DNA from: a virus
Strand: one strand, 5' to 3'
IMG/VR virus record: IMGVR_UViG_3300035698_005532
Span: 1 to 21,901 of that record
DNA length: 21,901 nucleotides
Shown here: one piece after another, positions 3,380-10,620 of the stretch
Layout: each line of letters opens with the position of its first letter
How positions within the stretch are numbered: the stretch's first letter is position 1
The notes under the pieces: generated by a model
Databases searched by the model: none
Seen by the model: the letters and a program-made list of their open reading frames with translations, nothing else
What the model was told of the DNA's origin: nothing
Translations under genes and position numbers: made by a program

Positions 3380-3854
3380 GGAGGTAGTAGATGACATTCA
3401 TAGATACATTATGGGAGATGATAGTAGCGACAATAATACTCGCCATAGTTTTATTGGGGGTGATTCAGTGCATCAGGTGCTTGAACAAGAAGCCGAAGTT
3501 GAACGAGACCGAGAAAGAGTACGCCAAGCTAATCAAGTCAGCACGACCTTGTACAAAGGAAGCTACACAGGTCAAGGCTCAGACATTAAAGTCGTTGGAA
3601 CAAGCTGGGAACAATGCGTCATCTACGCTAAAAAGGCCACAGGCATTACAAGAAGCATTGGCTACGCAGGAACGGCTCAAACGCAAGGGCAAGAAGCCCA
3701 AGTAGGGGCGATAGCTTTAGAGTGGAATCACGCCTCGGTGGTAATAGCAGTATATGATGATTCAATACGAGTCGAGGAAAGTAATTATTATCGGGGCAAA
3801 ATAACAAGACGAACAACACCAAAGAACCAAGTAAGAGGATATATTTATTCATAA
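3303..3854 (+). CDS. Exported CHAP-domain (cysteine amidase/peptidase) lysis protein
   Basis: A 183-residue protein with an N-terminal signal peptide (MKQ, then hydrophobic INVIFLIVVILNCYN, likely cleaved after IRA). A charged linker follows (residues 25-85), then a CHAP-like catalytic domain (about 95-183). The expected triad is visible: Cys105 in SWEQCVIYAKKATG, His143 in WNHASVVIAVY and Glu159/Asn161 in VEESNYY, ending in the typical ...QVRGYIYS strand. CHAP domains cut peptide or amide bonds in peptidoglycan, so this is probably the endolysin or an exported wall hydrolase. The Sec signal would remove the need for a pore to deliver it. An AAGGA site precedes ATG 3303. A second gene is nested at 3391-3705 in the +1 frame. 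Confidence 0.75.
   Translation: MKQINVIFLIVVILNCYNIRAEEKHKEVVDDIHRYIMGDDSSDNNTRHSFIGGDSVHQVLEQEAEVERDRERVRQANQVSTTLYKGSYTGQGSDIKVVGTSWEQCVIYAKKATGITRSIGYAGTAQTQGQEAQVGAIALEWNHASVVIAVYDDSIRVEESNYYRGKITRRTTPKNQVRGYIYS
3391..3705 (+). CDS. Nested membrane protein (holin/spanin-like), 104 aa
   Basis: ATG 3391 follows a strong AAGGAGG site (3377-3383, spacer 7). The product has one clear membrane segment (residues 8-27, including WEMIVATIILAIVLLGVIQC) and then a Lys-rich, helical soluble tail ending KRKGKKPK. This layout is that of single-pass holins or inner-membrane spanin-like proteins in phage lysis modules. The gene lies completely inside the CHAP gene in the +1 frame and covers the linker and the catalytic Cys region of that protein. 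The strong ribosome site and the hydrophobic segment argue it is real; the lysis role is inferred from context. Confidence 0.6.
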   Translation: MTFIDTLWEMIVATIILAIVLLGVIQCIRCLNKKPKLNETEKEYAKLIKSARPCTKEATQVKAQTLKSLEQAGNNASSTLKRPQALQEALATQERLKRKGKKPK

Positions 3855-3867
3855 TTAGGAGGAAAAG

Positions 3868-4209
3868 ATGAAATGGATTAAAAGATTAGATGAGAAGTTG
3901 AAAGACCACAAAGGAAAAGTGGTAGACGGTGAAGAGACAATGGCAGACGTTTTAACGTTCATACTTTATCGAACTAAAGTCAATGAAGCAGAAGATGTAC
4001 TGCGGGTTAACAACAAATTAATACCAATGGTATCGGCTTCAAAGAAAGCTCTTGAGTTAGAAGATAACGATTACGAGCTAGTCAAAGGTATTGTTGAAAA
4101 GAACGAATTGCAGATGATGGTTGGTCATTTCGGTCAAATATTAATGATATTTGAAGATGAAAAAGAGGTAAAAAAAGATGCGGTTCAAAACAAAGATAAG
4201 ACCAAGTGA
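3868..4209 (+). CDS. Hypothetical 113-aa protein
   Basis: It starts at ATG 3868 after TTAGGAGGAAAAG, a strong ribosome-binding site. The product is soluble and charged: a basic N-terminus (MKWIKRLDEKLKDHKGK), then helices such as ETMADVLTFILYRTK and YELVKGIVEKNELQMMVGHF, and an acidic-basic tail. There are no cysteines or membrane segments. The next gene starts 32 bases before its stop, so expression is coupled to the NinG-like gene. I do not recognise the family. Confidence 0.65.
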   Translation: MKWIKRLDEKLKDHKGKVVDGEETMADVLTFILYRTKVNEAEDVLRVNNKLIPMVSASKKALELEDNDYELVKGIVEKNELQMMVGHFGQILMIFEDEKEVKKDAVQNKDKTK

Positions 4210-4585
4210 TCGGTTGTGGACAGAGTATATCAGATTAAGAGATAAAGGGATTTGTTTTAAATGTGGCAAAACGATAAAAAATAAACGCAATTCTGGTGTA
4301 TCTCATTTTCGTGGTCGTAGGAAAGAATCAGTTAGATTCGATGATGATAATTGTGATTTAATGTGTACTATACCATGTCATCAAAATTGGGAACACGAAA
4401 AGAAAATTGAAGGTATAAGTGGAGCAGAATATGATGGAGAATACACAATTAAGAAAAAAGCACAATTAGGAGAAAAGAGATTTAATTTATTGTTAGTAAG
4501 AGAACGCAATATCAAGAAAAGAGACGATGAGATGGATAAATTGGTTATTGAAGCAAAGATTGACATTTTAAAAAATAACTGTTAA
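4178..4585 (+). CDS. NinG/Rap-like recombination protein (HNH-like zinc fold)
   Basis: A 135-residue protein with the layout of phage lambda NinG (Rap): DRLWTEYIRLRDKGICFKCG (residues 11-30) carries the family's 'W-x-Y-I-R-x-R-D ... C-x2-C' start. SHFRGRRKESVRFDD (42-56) is the 'G/SHF-x-x-R-R' segment, and NCDLMCTIPCHQNWE (58-72) supplies further Cys and His ligands. A Lys/Glu-rich C-terminal helix follows. NinG/Rap proteins are structure-specific nucleases in phage recombination; zinc binding and activity here are inferred from the motif. ATG 4178 overlaps the upstream gene by 32 bases, with GAGGTAAAAAAAG upstream. Confidence 0.7.
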   Translation: MRFKTKIRPSDRLWTEYIRLRDKGICFKCGKTIKNKRNSGVSHFRGRRKESVRFDDDNCDLMCTIPCHQNWEHEKKIEGISGAEYDGEYTIKKKAQLGEKRFNLLLVRERNIKKRDDEMDKLVIEAKIDILKNNC

Positions 4586-4680
4586 ACAAAAAGAAATATG
4601 ATGACTTGAGGATAAGAGCAAATATATCAGCTAAAGGGCAAGACTTAGAAGCTATTAAACTATATCTATGCCAGAAATAA
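4579..4680 (+). CDS. Possible 33-aa ORF without a standard start
   Basis: The gap after the NinG-like gene is open in one frame from CTG 4579 (overlapping the NinG stop) to TAA 4678-4680. It reads like protein: NKKKYDDLRIRANISAKGQD then LEAIKLYLCQK. No ATG or GTG is available; TTG 4606 or CTG 4579 would be needed and no good ribosome site is seen. It overlaps the next ATG (4668). It may be a coupled minigene, the remnant of a longer gene, or chance. Confidence 0.25.
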   Translation: MLNKKKYDDLRIRANISAKGQDLEAIKLYLCQK

Positions 4681-4856
4681 ATGAGACAGCAATAGAGGGT
4701 GCAATAACCTTAGACTTTAAAGGCAACCCCAAAATCAAGATAACAAAAGACAAACCAGAGGTAACGTTTGATTTATACTCTGATGATATTAACTTTATTA
4801 AGTCCTGCATTGATAAAACTTGGGCTTTAGTACCAATGAAAAAACCACGTCAATAA
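4668..4856 (+). CDS. Hypothetical 62-aa protein upstream of terminase
   Basis: ATG 4668 to the TAA at 4854-4856. The product looks like a small beta-rich domain (GAITLDFKGNPKIKITKDKP, EVTFDLYSDDINFIKSCI) followed by WALVPMKK. The ribosome-binding site is poor, so coupling to upstream translation is likely. It ends 16 bases before the small terminase start. No known family is recognised. Confidence 0.5.
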   Translation: MPEINETAIEGAITLDFKGNPKIKITKDKPEVTFDLYSDDINFIKSCIDKTWALVPMKKPRQ

Positions 4857-4872
4857 CCACGAAATAACCACA

Positions 4873-5247
4873 ATGGCAAACCCAAATCCAACATACAAGT
4901 TTCCAAAGAATAATAATGCTAATCCCAACGGAGCACCCAAGAAAGAACTGGCGATGACTGGAGCTCTTAGAGAGATTTTGTTAGAGAAGAATCCTGATAC
5001 AAAAATAGAGAGGTACAAGGAGCTTTTACGAAAGGCTTTATCAATGGCTATGAGAGGTGATGGCGATATGCTTAAATACCTTATTAACAGAATAGAGGGT
5101 ATGCCAAAAGGTTCAGAGAAAGAAACAAATATAAATATATTAAATGTTATCCCAGTAAAGGATAGAATATACGGAGGTGAAAGTGTTTCAGGGATTTTAC
5201 GACACGACAGCGACCAAGAGGATATTCAACCTAAAGAAGAGAATTAG
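4873..5247 (+). CDS. Terminase small subunit (DNA-recognition)
   Basis: A 124-residue protein directly upstream of, and overlapping, the large terminase gene. Its N-terminus NPNGAPKKELAMTGALREIL (residues 18-37) resembles the 'NPnGRPkg' start of small terminase-like proteins. KALSMAMRGDGDMLKYLINR then IEGMPKGS (residues 54-81) matches the 'A-x-x-GD-x-x-A-x-K-x-x-x-D-R-x-x-GKP' helix-turn typical of these proteins. Small terminase binds the packaging site and hands DNA to the large subunit. Identification rests on motif plus position. Confidence 0.65.
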   Translation: MANPNPTYKFPKNNNANPNGAPKKELAMTGALREILLEKNPDTKIERYKELLRKALSMAMRGDGDMLKYLINRIEGMPKGSEKETNINILNVIPVKDRIYGGESVSGILRHDSDQEDIQPKEEN

Positions 5248-6361
5248 AGCCGTAGCAGGTGGCACAGCAGCTTCTAAGACAATATCTATACTTGTTTGGT
5301 TGATAGACTATGCTCAATCAGTTCAAAACGAAATAGTGACTGTTGTTTCAGAGTCGTTTCCCCATTTATCAGGTGGTGCGATAAGAGACTTTGAAAACAT
5401 AATGAAAGCTCAAGGATGTTGGGAAGACAAGAGATGGATTAAAAGCCCAAACAGCATATACACGTTTGAAACTGGGACAAAGATAGAGTTTATATCAGTA
5501 GATACTTATGGAAAGGCACACGGTCCCCGGCGAGATGTGCTCTTTTTGAATGAGTGTAACAACTTATCGTACACAATAGCTGACCAGCTTATTACTCGTA
5601 CTCGTAAGATAGTTTGGATGGACTGGAACCCTAGTGCAGAGTTTTGGTTCTATACTGAAATGAAAGACAAACGAGATGACATAAACTTCATTACTTTAAC
5701 TTATAAAGACAATGAAGCGTTAGACGAGTCAACAATCCGAGAGATAGAATCCCACAGGGACAACAAGAACTGGTGGTTGGTCTATGGGTTGGGACAATTA
5801 GGAGAGCTAGAGGGAAAGATATACAAAGATTGGAACATAATAGACAAGATACCACACGAGGCACGTTTAGAGAGGTACGGATTAGACTTTGGGTATAGTA
5901 ACGACCCTGCTTCAATCATATCTATCTACTACTACAACGGAGGGTATATCTTAAATGAGGAGTTGTATCAACGGGGTATGACCAACAACCAACTAGCTGA
6001 CTTCTTAAAGAATAGACCTCAAGCTTTAGTGATGGCTGACTCGGCAGAGCCTAAGTCTATAGATGAGATGAAAGAATATGGACTTAACGTTCTACCTTGT
6101 ACTAAAGGAGCTGACTCTGTAACTCAAGGAATAAACTATGTTCAACAACAACGTATCTCAATGACTAAGCGTAGCTTAAACCTTATAAGAGAGTACCGTA
6201 ATTATATGTGGATGACAGATAAGGATGGGAATATACTAACAAAACCCGACAAAGCCTTCGATCATACTATGGATGCTACACGATATGGCTTTGAGGCATT
6301 GAAGGGAGGACAAGAGAAGAAGAAAGTATCTCACTACAGGAGGGACTATGCTGTCCGCTAG
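5183..6361 (+). CDS. terL: Terminase large subunit (packaging ATPase/nuclease)
   Basis: An about 392-residue protein with both terminase domains. Counting from GTG 5177, Walker A is GGTAASKT (residues 28-35), and Walker B with its catalytic Glu is VLFLNE (121-126). The C-terminal nuclease has LDFGYSNDP (about 235-243), MADSAEPKSIDEM (about 286-298) and FDHTMDATRYGFEAL (about 360-374), supplying the acidic metal ligands. It cuts concatemeric DNA and pumps it into the prohead through the portal. I prefer GTG 5183 because the GGAGG site (5173-5177) touches GTG 5177 and leaves a usable spacer only for 5183. It overlaps the small terminase gene upstream and the next gene (6348) downstream. Confidence 0.9.
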   Translation: MFQGFYDTTATKRIFNLKKRIRAVAGGTAASKTISILVWLIDYAQSVQNEIVTVVSESFPHLSGGAIRDFENIMKAQGCWEDKRWIKSPNSIYTFETGTKIEFISVDTYGKAHGPRRDVLFLNECNNLSYTIADQLITRTRKIVWMDWNPSAEFWFYTEMKDKRDDINFITLTYKDNEALDESTIREIESHRDNKNWWLVYGLGQLGELEGKIYKDWNIIDKIPHEARLERYGLDFGYSNDPASIISIYYYNGGYILNEELYQRGMTNNQLADFLKNRPQALVMADSAEPKSIDEMKEYGLNVLPCTKGADSVTQGINYVQQQRISMTKRSLNLIREYRNYMWMTDKDGNILTKPDKAFDHTMDATRYGFEALKGGQEKKKVSHYRRDYAVR

Positions 6362-6740
6362 GGACTATGTAGAGATAATGACTTGTAAGAGGCTAAATAG
6401 ATGCCTACCAACAGACAGAGAAGTTTTTGACCAAGAGTTTAATGAGGTATGGAACAAACTAGACAAGCTAACAAACTCACTAGCACACAACAATAAGATA
6501 GATGGCTTCGGTGAAGATGACTTAAAAGGTTTCTTTGCTATGAACGTACATCAATCACTCAGAAGAGGCAAATATGACAAGAATAGACCACCTTATGGGT
6601 TTTTTAAGACAAACTTTGACAATTTACTACGTAATTTGGTCAGAGAAATAGAAAACACAGAGAAAAAACTCTCTCCACGTGAAGATTTGTATGATTTTAT
6701 AACAGATTCTGACCTTTTTGACGGTTTTCACTCACTATGA
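6348..6740 (+). CDS. Small protein with sigma-factor region 2-like pattern, 130 aa
   Basis: ATG 6348 follows AGGAGGG and overlaps the end of the terminase gene. The central part FGEDDLKGFFAMNVHQSL then KYDKNRPPYGFFKTNFDN and LLRNLVREIEN (about residues 54-105) resembles region 2 of sigma-70 family proteins, which reads 'DL-x-Q-E... l... kyD...R-f-x-t-y...I-x-N-x-l-x-d-x-x-R'. Region 4 is missing at 130 residues. It could be a phage late-transcription factor that recognises the repeated 17-base motif starting on its own stop codon (6740). That link is inference. Otherwise it is a hypothetical protein. Confidence 0.45.
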   Translation: MLSARDYVEIMTCKRLNRCLPTDREVFDQEFNEVWNKLDKLTNSLAHNNKIDGFGEDDLKGFFAMNVHQSLRRGKYDKNRPPYGFFKTNFDNLLRNLVREIENTEKKLSPREDLYDFITDSDLFDGFHSL

Positions 6741-6756
6741 ATTGTATTATAAGGTG
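6740..6756 (+). promoter_or_regulatory. 17-base repeated motif before portal (probable late promoter), copy 1
   Basis: AATTGTATTATAAGGTG is identical at 18651-18667. It starts on the last base of the upstream stop codon and ends directly before portal ATG 6757. TATTAT (6745-6750) is one base from the -10 consensus. TTGACG lies at 6718-6723 but with a 21-base spacer, and copy 2 has no good -35, so a phage-specific or extended -10 promoter is likelier. Confidence 0.55.
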
Positions 6757-8673
6757 ATGAGTAAAGAAACTGATACAATTCAAGACTACGTAGGAGAGTT
6801 TACATCTTGGAAATATGAGCTAAAGAAGTATTGGACGACCATAGATAAGAACCAAGAGATGTACGAGTTCTACAAAAGCGAAGACTCTGAGACACAGAGC
6901 CAAGTTTCGTTGAACACTCCTTTTGCCATAGTTGAGAGTATGGTGTCTAAAGCTAACGACTCCAACATAAACATAACTGTCAACGCTACCGGAGAGAAGG
7001 GCTTACAAGAGATAGAGAAGTGGATAGCCTCTATATTAGAAGACGCACTAGAAGACCCAGATGTTGCTATGTTCGAGGGTACGTTCAGAAAGAAACGTGA
7101 GCAGTTCTTCAGAGACTTCCTTACTAAAGGTAATGCAGTAGCTTCAGTAGAGTGGATAAAGAAAAGAGACACCAAAGGCAAAGTTATAGCTAACAACCCT
7201 TTTGTTAAGATAAGAAACCTAAAGAGTGTTATCTTCAACCCAACTAAAACACTATCTAACTCAGATGTTTACTACATAGAGTCTCACGTTAAATACTCCG
7301 ACCTTAAAAAGAACAAATACAGCACTAAAGATGACACGGGCTTATACAAGAACCTATCAAAGATAAAAGACCTAGCAAATAAGAAAGATGTTGATATAGA
7401 AGATGAATACTACTACGCAGGTAAAGAGAAGATTACTAAGAGGGGTGCTCCTATACGGATAATCGAGAGGTGGGAAGGCTCAAAGTATCTTGTTATAGCT
7501 GATGACTCAGTGATTATAAGAGAAGAAGACGATCCGTTTGAAATAGGTGGACACAACCTAGTTACCGCTATGAATTACGTTGTAGGTGAGAGACCATATG
7601 CTTATGGAGAGATAGACGCTATCTATACAACGGTGAGAGCACAAGACACTATAATCAACCAGTCAATAGACATTATAAATCGTTATTTAAGACCTTCAAT
7701 AGTAGTTGATGCAATAGCCGATATGGATTTAGACCAACTCCAAGACTTGATTGAGAATGGTGGAGTTATGGAGGGCAAACCTGAGATGATAGGCACAGTA
7801 CCAACTAACGTACCACCAGCACAAGCCTTCCAAACAGTTGATACCCTACAACAAGCTATAGAACGCACAGAGAGGTTTTCTCCATATTCTACAGGTGTTC
7901 CTAACAGTGCAGTAGATAAGACCGGAGGCACAGCTACAGGCATAGTTAAGATGCAACAGGCTTCAGAGCCTAACTTCCAAATCAAGCTAGATGCCCTTGA
8001 AGAGTCATTTATGCGACCAGTAGCTAGAATAGAGTTGAAGATGATAGCTAACCTTATGTCCCCAACAGACTTCAGATATGGAATGCTACAAGGTAAGACT
8101 TCCGAATGGGTTAAGGCAGGACGGAATCTACTTAAAGGAAAGCCAAAGATAAAAGACTTACTAGACATAGGCTACACCACCGAAGAGGGAGCATTGGAAT
8201 ACACACACACAGTTGACCCTTACACAATGGATATTATACCTATCCCTGGTGCAGATAAAGCACCGGTGTTTGATATAGATTGGTTAATAGATGTAAGACT
8301 AGACGACCAGAGTGCTGCTGACAAAGAAGAGGAAACCAACAAGTTAATGGCTTGGGTACAGTTTGCAGAACAGATTGGTAATAGATTCCACCCTGAAAGA
8401 ACTGCTGTATATGTAGCTGAGAAGCAAGGTATAGAAGACCCTGAGAACTTAATGCTGACCGAAGAAGAGACAGCCGAGGAAGAACAACAGATGATGCAAC
8501 AACAGCAACAGGAGCAACAGCAGGTTCAAGAACAACAACAACAACAGGTACAGCAACAACAACAAGATACGCAAGTTGAACAACAACAACAAGCTCAACA
8601 AGAGCAACAGCGACAACAGTTTGAGTTACAAAAAGAACAAGTAAAACAAAGAGGACAGTATGTTATCGGATAA
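6757..8673 (+). CDS. Portal protein
   Basis: A 638-residue protein between the large terminase and the scaffold/capsid genes. It has the length and texture of podovirus portal proteins: N-terminal SWKYELKKYWTTIDKNQEMY, a long alpha/beta body, PYAYGEIDAIYTTVRAQDTI followed by NQSIDIINRYLRPS (the usual portal long-helix region), and FSPYSTGVPNSAVDKTGGTA then TGIVKMQQAS (the conserved 'G-x-x-T-A-t-g' segment). The C-terminal 60 residues are glutamine-rich. The portal is the ring at one vertex through which DNA enters and leaves. ATG 6757 is chosen; the frame is open upstream to TTG 6718, but that part overlaps the previous gene and the repeated promoter-like motif. No properly spaced Shine-Dalgarno site precedes 6757. 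Confidence 0.85.
   Translation: MSKETDTIQDYVGEFTSWKYELKKYWTTIDKNQEMYEFYKSEDSETQSQVSLNTPFAIVESMVSKANDSNINITVNATGEKGLQEIEKWIASILEDALEDPDVAMFEGTFRKKREQFFRDFLTKGNAVASVEWIKKRDTKGKVIANNPFVKIRNLKSVIFNPTKTLSNSDVYYIESHVKYSDLKKNKYSTKDDTGLYKNLSKIKDLANKKDVDIEDEYYYAGKEKITKRGAPIRIIERWEGSKYLVIADDSVIIREEDDPFEIGGHNLVTAMNYVVGERPYAYGEIDAIYTTVRAQDTIINQSIDIINRYLRPSIVVDAIADMDLDQLQDLIENGGVMEGKPEMIGTVPTNVPPAQAFQTVDTLQQAIERTERFSPYSTGVPNSAVDKTGGTATGIVKMQQASEPNFQIKLDALEESFMRPVARIELKMIANLMSPTDFRYGMLQGKTSEWVKAGRNLLKGKPKIKDLLDIGYTTEEGALEYTHTVDPYTMDIIPIPGADKAPVFDIDWLIDVRLDDQSAADKEEETNKLMAWVQFAEQIGNRFHPERTAVYVAEKQGIEDPENLMLTEEETAEEEQQMMQQQQQEQQQVQEQQQQQVQQQQQDTQVEQQQQAQQEQQRQQFELQKEQVKQRGQYVIG
8485..8619 (+). repeat. Glutamine-rich CAA/CAG tract in the portal gene
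   Basis: Most codons here are CAA or CAG, interrupted by Glu, Met, Val, Thr, Asp and Ala, giving tracts of up to five Gln. CAA and CAG are mixed, so this is not a pure microsatellite and the protein composition itself seems selected. Confidence 0.8.
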
Positions 8674-8935
8674 ATTACAAGGATTACTAGGCAGAGCTTC
8701 AATGTATTCTGGTTTATATGTGAACCCAGACTTTATAGTTTGGAAAGACGAAGTTGTAGATAAACGCCTAGAGAGTCTTAAAAAGAACATATTAGAAACA
8801 GACCCAGACAGTGAAGCACACAAGAAGTTTGTTATTAGGTATCAAGAGTTGAAATATATCACAGATGATTTCTTTAGAGTTATGAAGAAAACAGAGGACA
8901 AATTAAGGAAAGAGGAATCCTCTAAAAAGGGTTAA
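8660..8935 (+). CDS. Hypothetical 91-aa protein downstream of portal
   Basis: ATG 8660 lies inside the end of the portal gene (14-base overlap), with AAAGAGGAC as ribosome site. The 91-residue product begins MLSDKLQGLLGRASMYSGLY and is helical and charged from about residue 30 on (KRLESLKKNILETDP, KTEDKLRKEESSKKG). Its stop codon lies in the 5' arm of a long hairpin. The place between portal and scaffold and the coupling suggest a small head-assembly role; the sequence shows no recognisable domain. Confidence 0.6.
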   Translation: MLSDKLQGLLGRASMYSGLYVNPDFIVWKDEVVDKRLESLKKNILETDPDSEAHKKFVIRYQELKYITDDFFRVMKKTEDKLRKEESSKKG

Positions 8936-8972
8936 AGGGTTAGTCCTCTGGTCTTTTAACCCTTCTTTGAGG
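8917..8972 (+). terminator. Long hairpin, possible terminator before the scaffold gene
   Basis: AAGGGTTAAA (8927-8936) pairs perfectly with TTTAACCCTT (8955-8964); outside, CCTC (near 8919-8922) pairs with GAGG (8969-8972). The loop is 18 bases. Only a short, broken T-run (CTTCTTTG) follows, so it may slow transcription or process the mRNA rather than end it. The stop codon of the 91-aa gene is in the 5' arm. Confidence 0.5.
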
Positions 8973-9039
8973 AAATTAACGGTTCGCCACCAAAACAACG
9001 TGCAATAGGCTCGTAACCTAAATAGCGAGAAAGATTCGT

Positions 9040-9690
9040 ATGGCAGACGAAAATGCTACCGAAGACACAACTCCGGTTGAGGAAACTCAAGAAACAAATG
9101 ATGAGGCAAACGTCAGTGAAGACGTGCAAACAGATGATACGGAAAACACTGCCAAAGGAGATTTGAGAGTACCCTTGAAGCAAACGAGAGAGGAATTGCG
9201 TGAGCTAAAAGAGAACCTCGAAAATCCAGACTTCGTTTATCAAAGAGCACAGGCACTTGGGTTGGCAGAGGAGCAACAAACGCAACAACAGCCCAGTTCT
9301 CAAACAATGACCCCGCAGCAAGTTCAAGAGACTGCGAGAAACGAGATAGAAATCTCAAAGGTTTATGAGAAATACCCTGAGCTTAGAGAAGATGAAGAGT
9401 TACGGTTTATGGTCTCTGGTTTAATTACCAAAGGCAATTCACCATTGAAAGCCGCCGATAAGGCGTTCGCTAAAATTAAAACAGCGAATAAGAAAGTTGC
9501 CGAAGATGCTGTTGAGGCAGAAAAACAAGCAAGTAAAAAACAAGATGCAGCACAGACGATTAGTTCAACGTCAGAGCAAACCTCCGATGATGAAGAGATG
9601 GATAGACTCGTTAAAAAGTCTAAAGACAAGTTCGATTCAAGAGGTGCTCAACAGGCGATGGTCGATATAGAAATACTAAAGCAGAAATAG
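9040..9690 (+). CDS. Capsid scaffolding protein
   Basis: A 216-residue, highly acidic protein directly upstream of the major capsid gene, the standard place for a scaffold. The N-terminal 45 residues are mostly Glu, Asp, Thr and Asn (ENATEDTTPVEETQETNDEA). The middle is helical and Gln-rich (LKQTREELRELKENLENPDF), followed by KVYEKYPELREDEELRFMVS and an Ala/Lys-rich helix. The C-terminus is basic-helical (GAQQAMVDIEILKQK), as expected of the capsid-binding end of a scaffold. Scaffolds shape the prohead and leave or are degraded. The ribosome-binding site before ATG 9040 is weak. Confidence 0.7.
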   Translation: MADENATEDTTPVEETQETNDEANVSEDVQTDDTENTAKGDLRVPLKQTREELRELKENLENPDFVYQRAQALGLAEEQQTQQQPSSQTMTPQQVQETARNEIEISKVYEKYPELREDEELRFMVSGLITKGNSPLKAADKAFAKIKTANKKVAEDAVEAEKQASKKQDAAQTISSTSEQTSDDEEMDRLVKKSKDKFDSRGAQQAMVDIEILKQK

Positions 9691-9713
9691 ACAGAGGACA
9701 GAAATAGAGAATT

Positions 9714-10607
9714 ATGGCAGCAGAATCAGGAGCGTTTTCCTATAATGACGGTTCAAACAGAGAAAGTTTGTCCGCTCAAATTAAGGATATAGACGTATTA
9801 GAAACTCACGTGTCATCTACCTCTGCATCAGTACCAGTAACCAACAAAGTTCACTCTTGGGTGATTGACCCAGTTACGGCTCAATCTGCACAGGCAGGAA
9901 CTGTTGAGTTATCCGATACTACGTATGCCGCTACAGACCCAACACTTTTATTGAATACCACTCAGGTTATCGAAAAAGGTGTTGCGGTAGCAGCTACAAA
10001 CCAGAATACAGACCATGCAGGGTTTAAAGACAAGTGGGCGAGAGAGAAGACAAAGAAGATGAAAGAGTGGAAGAATCAGCTAGAGCTTTCAGCCGTATCT
10101 GGCACGTTGGTTTCAGGAACTGGAACAGCAGCTAGAAGTATGGACGGGCTTAGAACATTCGCTTCTACATTAGTAAGTGTTCATGGATCAGGTGTCTCAT
10201 TGACATCAGCGATGTTGAATACTATGCTAAAAGAGGCTTGGACAGCAGGTTCAGACCATGACACTATCTTAGTCGGTGCAGGACTTAAACAGAGAATATC
10301 AATGTTCACTCAGAACACTACACAAAACATTGATGCTGACGAGTTCAAGTCCGTTGGTAGAATAGACGTCTATCAGTCAGACTTTGGCACACAGGAAGTG
10401 GTAAAACACCGATACGTTGAATTGGATGCAGTTACAGCTAACCTTGTAACTTACATCAAAGACTTCGTTTATATGGGTGTGATGGATGAGGTTCACTACG
10501 AAGACAGAGCAAAGACAGGTTACTACAGAAAAGGTGCTATCGTTGGTGAATACACTGTAGAAGTTAAGAATGAAAAGGCAGTTGGTTACTATACACTGTT
10601 GAAATAG
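9714..10607 (+). CDS. Major capsid protein (SU10-like, HK97 fold)
   Basis: A 297-residue protein after the scaffold. The order of segments matches the SU10-type major capsid family (DUF5309) as I know it: HSWVIDP early, an NTTQVIEKGVAVAATNQNTD strand-turn, KWAREKTKKMKEWKNQLELS (the family's 'K...E-L-K-x-x-x-E' helix), GTLVSGTGTAARSMDGLRTF, a TMLKEAWTAGSDHDTILVGA helix-strand, then KSVGRIDVYQSDFGTQEVVK, followed by the C-terminal 'K-T-G...YYRKGAIVGEYTVEVKNE' strands. It builds the icosahedral shell. High expression is expected, yet only a weak AGAGAA site precedes ATG 9714. Confidence 0.85.
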   Translation: MAAESGAFSYNDGSNRESLSAQIKDIDVLETHVSSTSASVPVTNKVHSWVIDPVTAQSAQAGTVELSDTTYAATDPTLLLNTTQVIEKGVAVAATNQNTDHAGFKDKWAREKTKKMKEWKNQLELSAVSGTLVSGTGTAARSMDGLRTFASTLVSVHGSGVSLTSAMLNTMLKEAWTAGSDHDTILVGAGLKQRISMFTQNTTQNIDADEFKSVGRIDVYQSDFGTQEVVKHRYVELDAVTANLVTYIKDFVYMGVMDEVHYEDRAKTGYYRKGAIVGEYTVEVKNEKAVGYYTLLK

Positions 10608-10620
10608 ATTCTTTAGCCGG

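Noticed and set aside
6718-6756. Upstream extension of the portal to TTG 6718
   Set aside because: The 13 extra residues overlap the previous gene and the repeated 17-base motif, and no ribosome site precedes TTG 6718.
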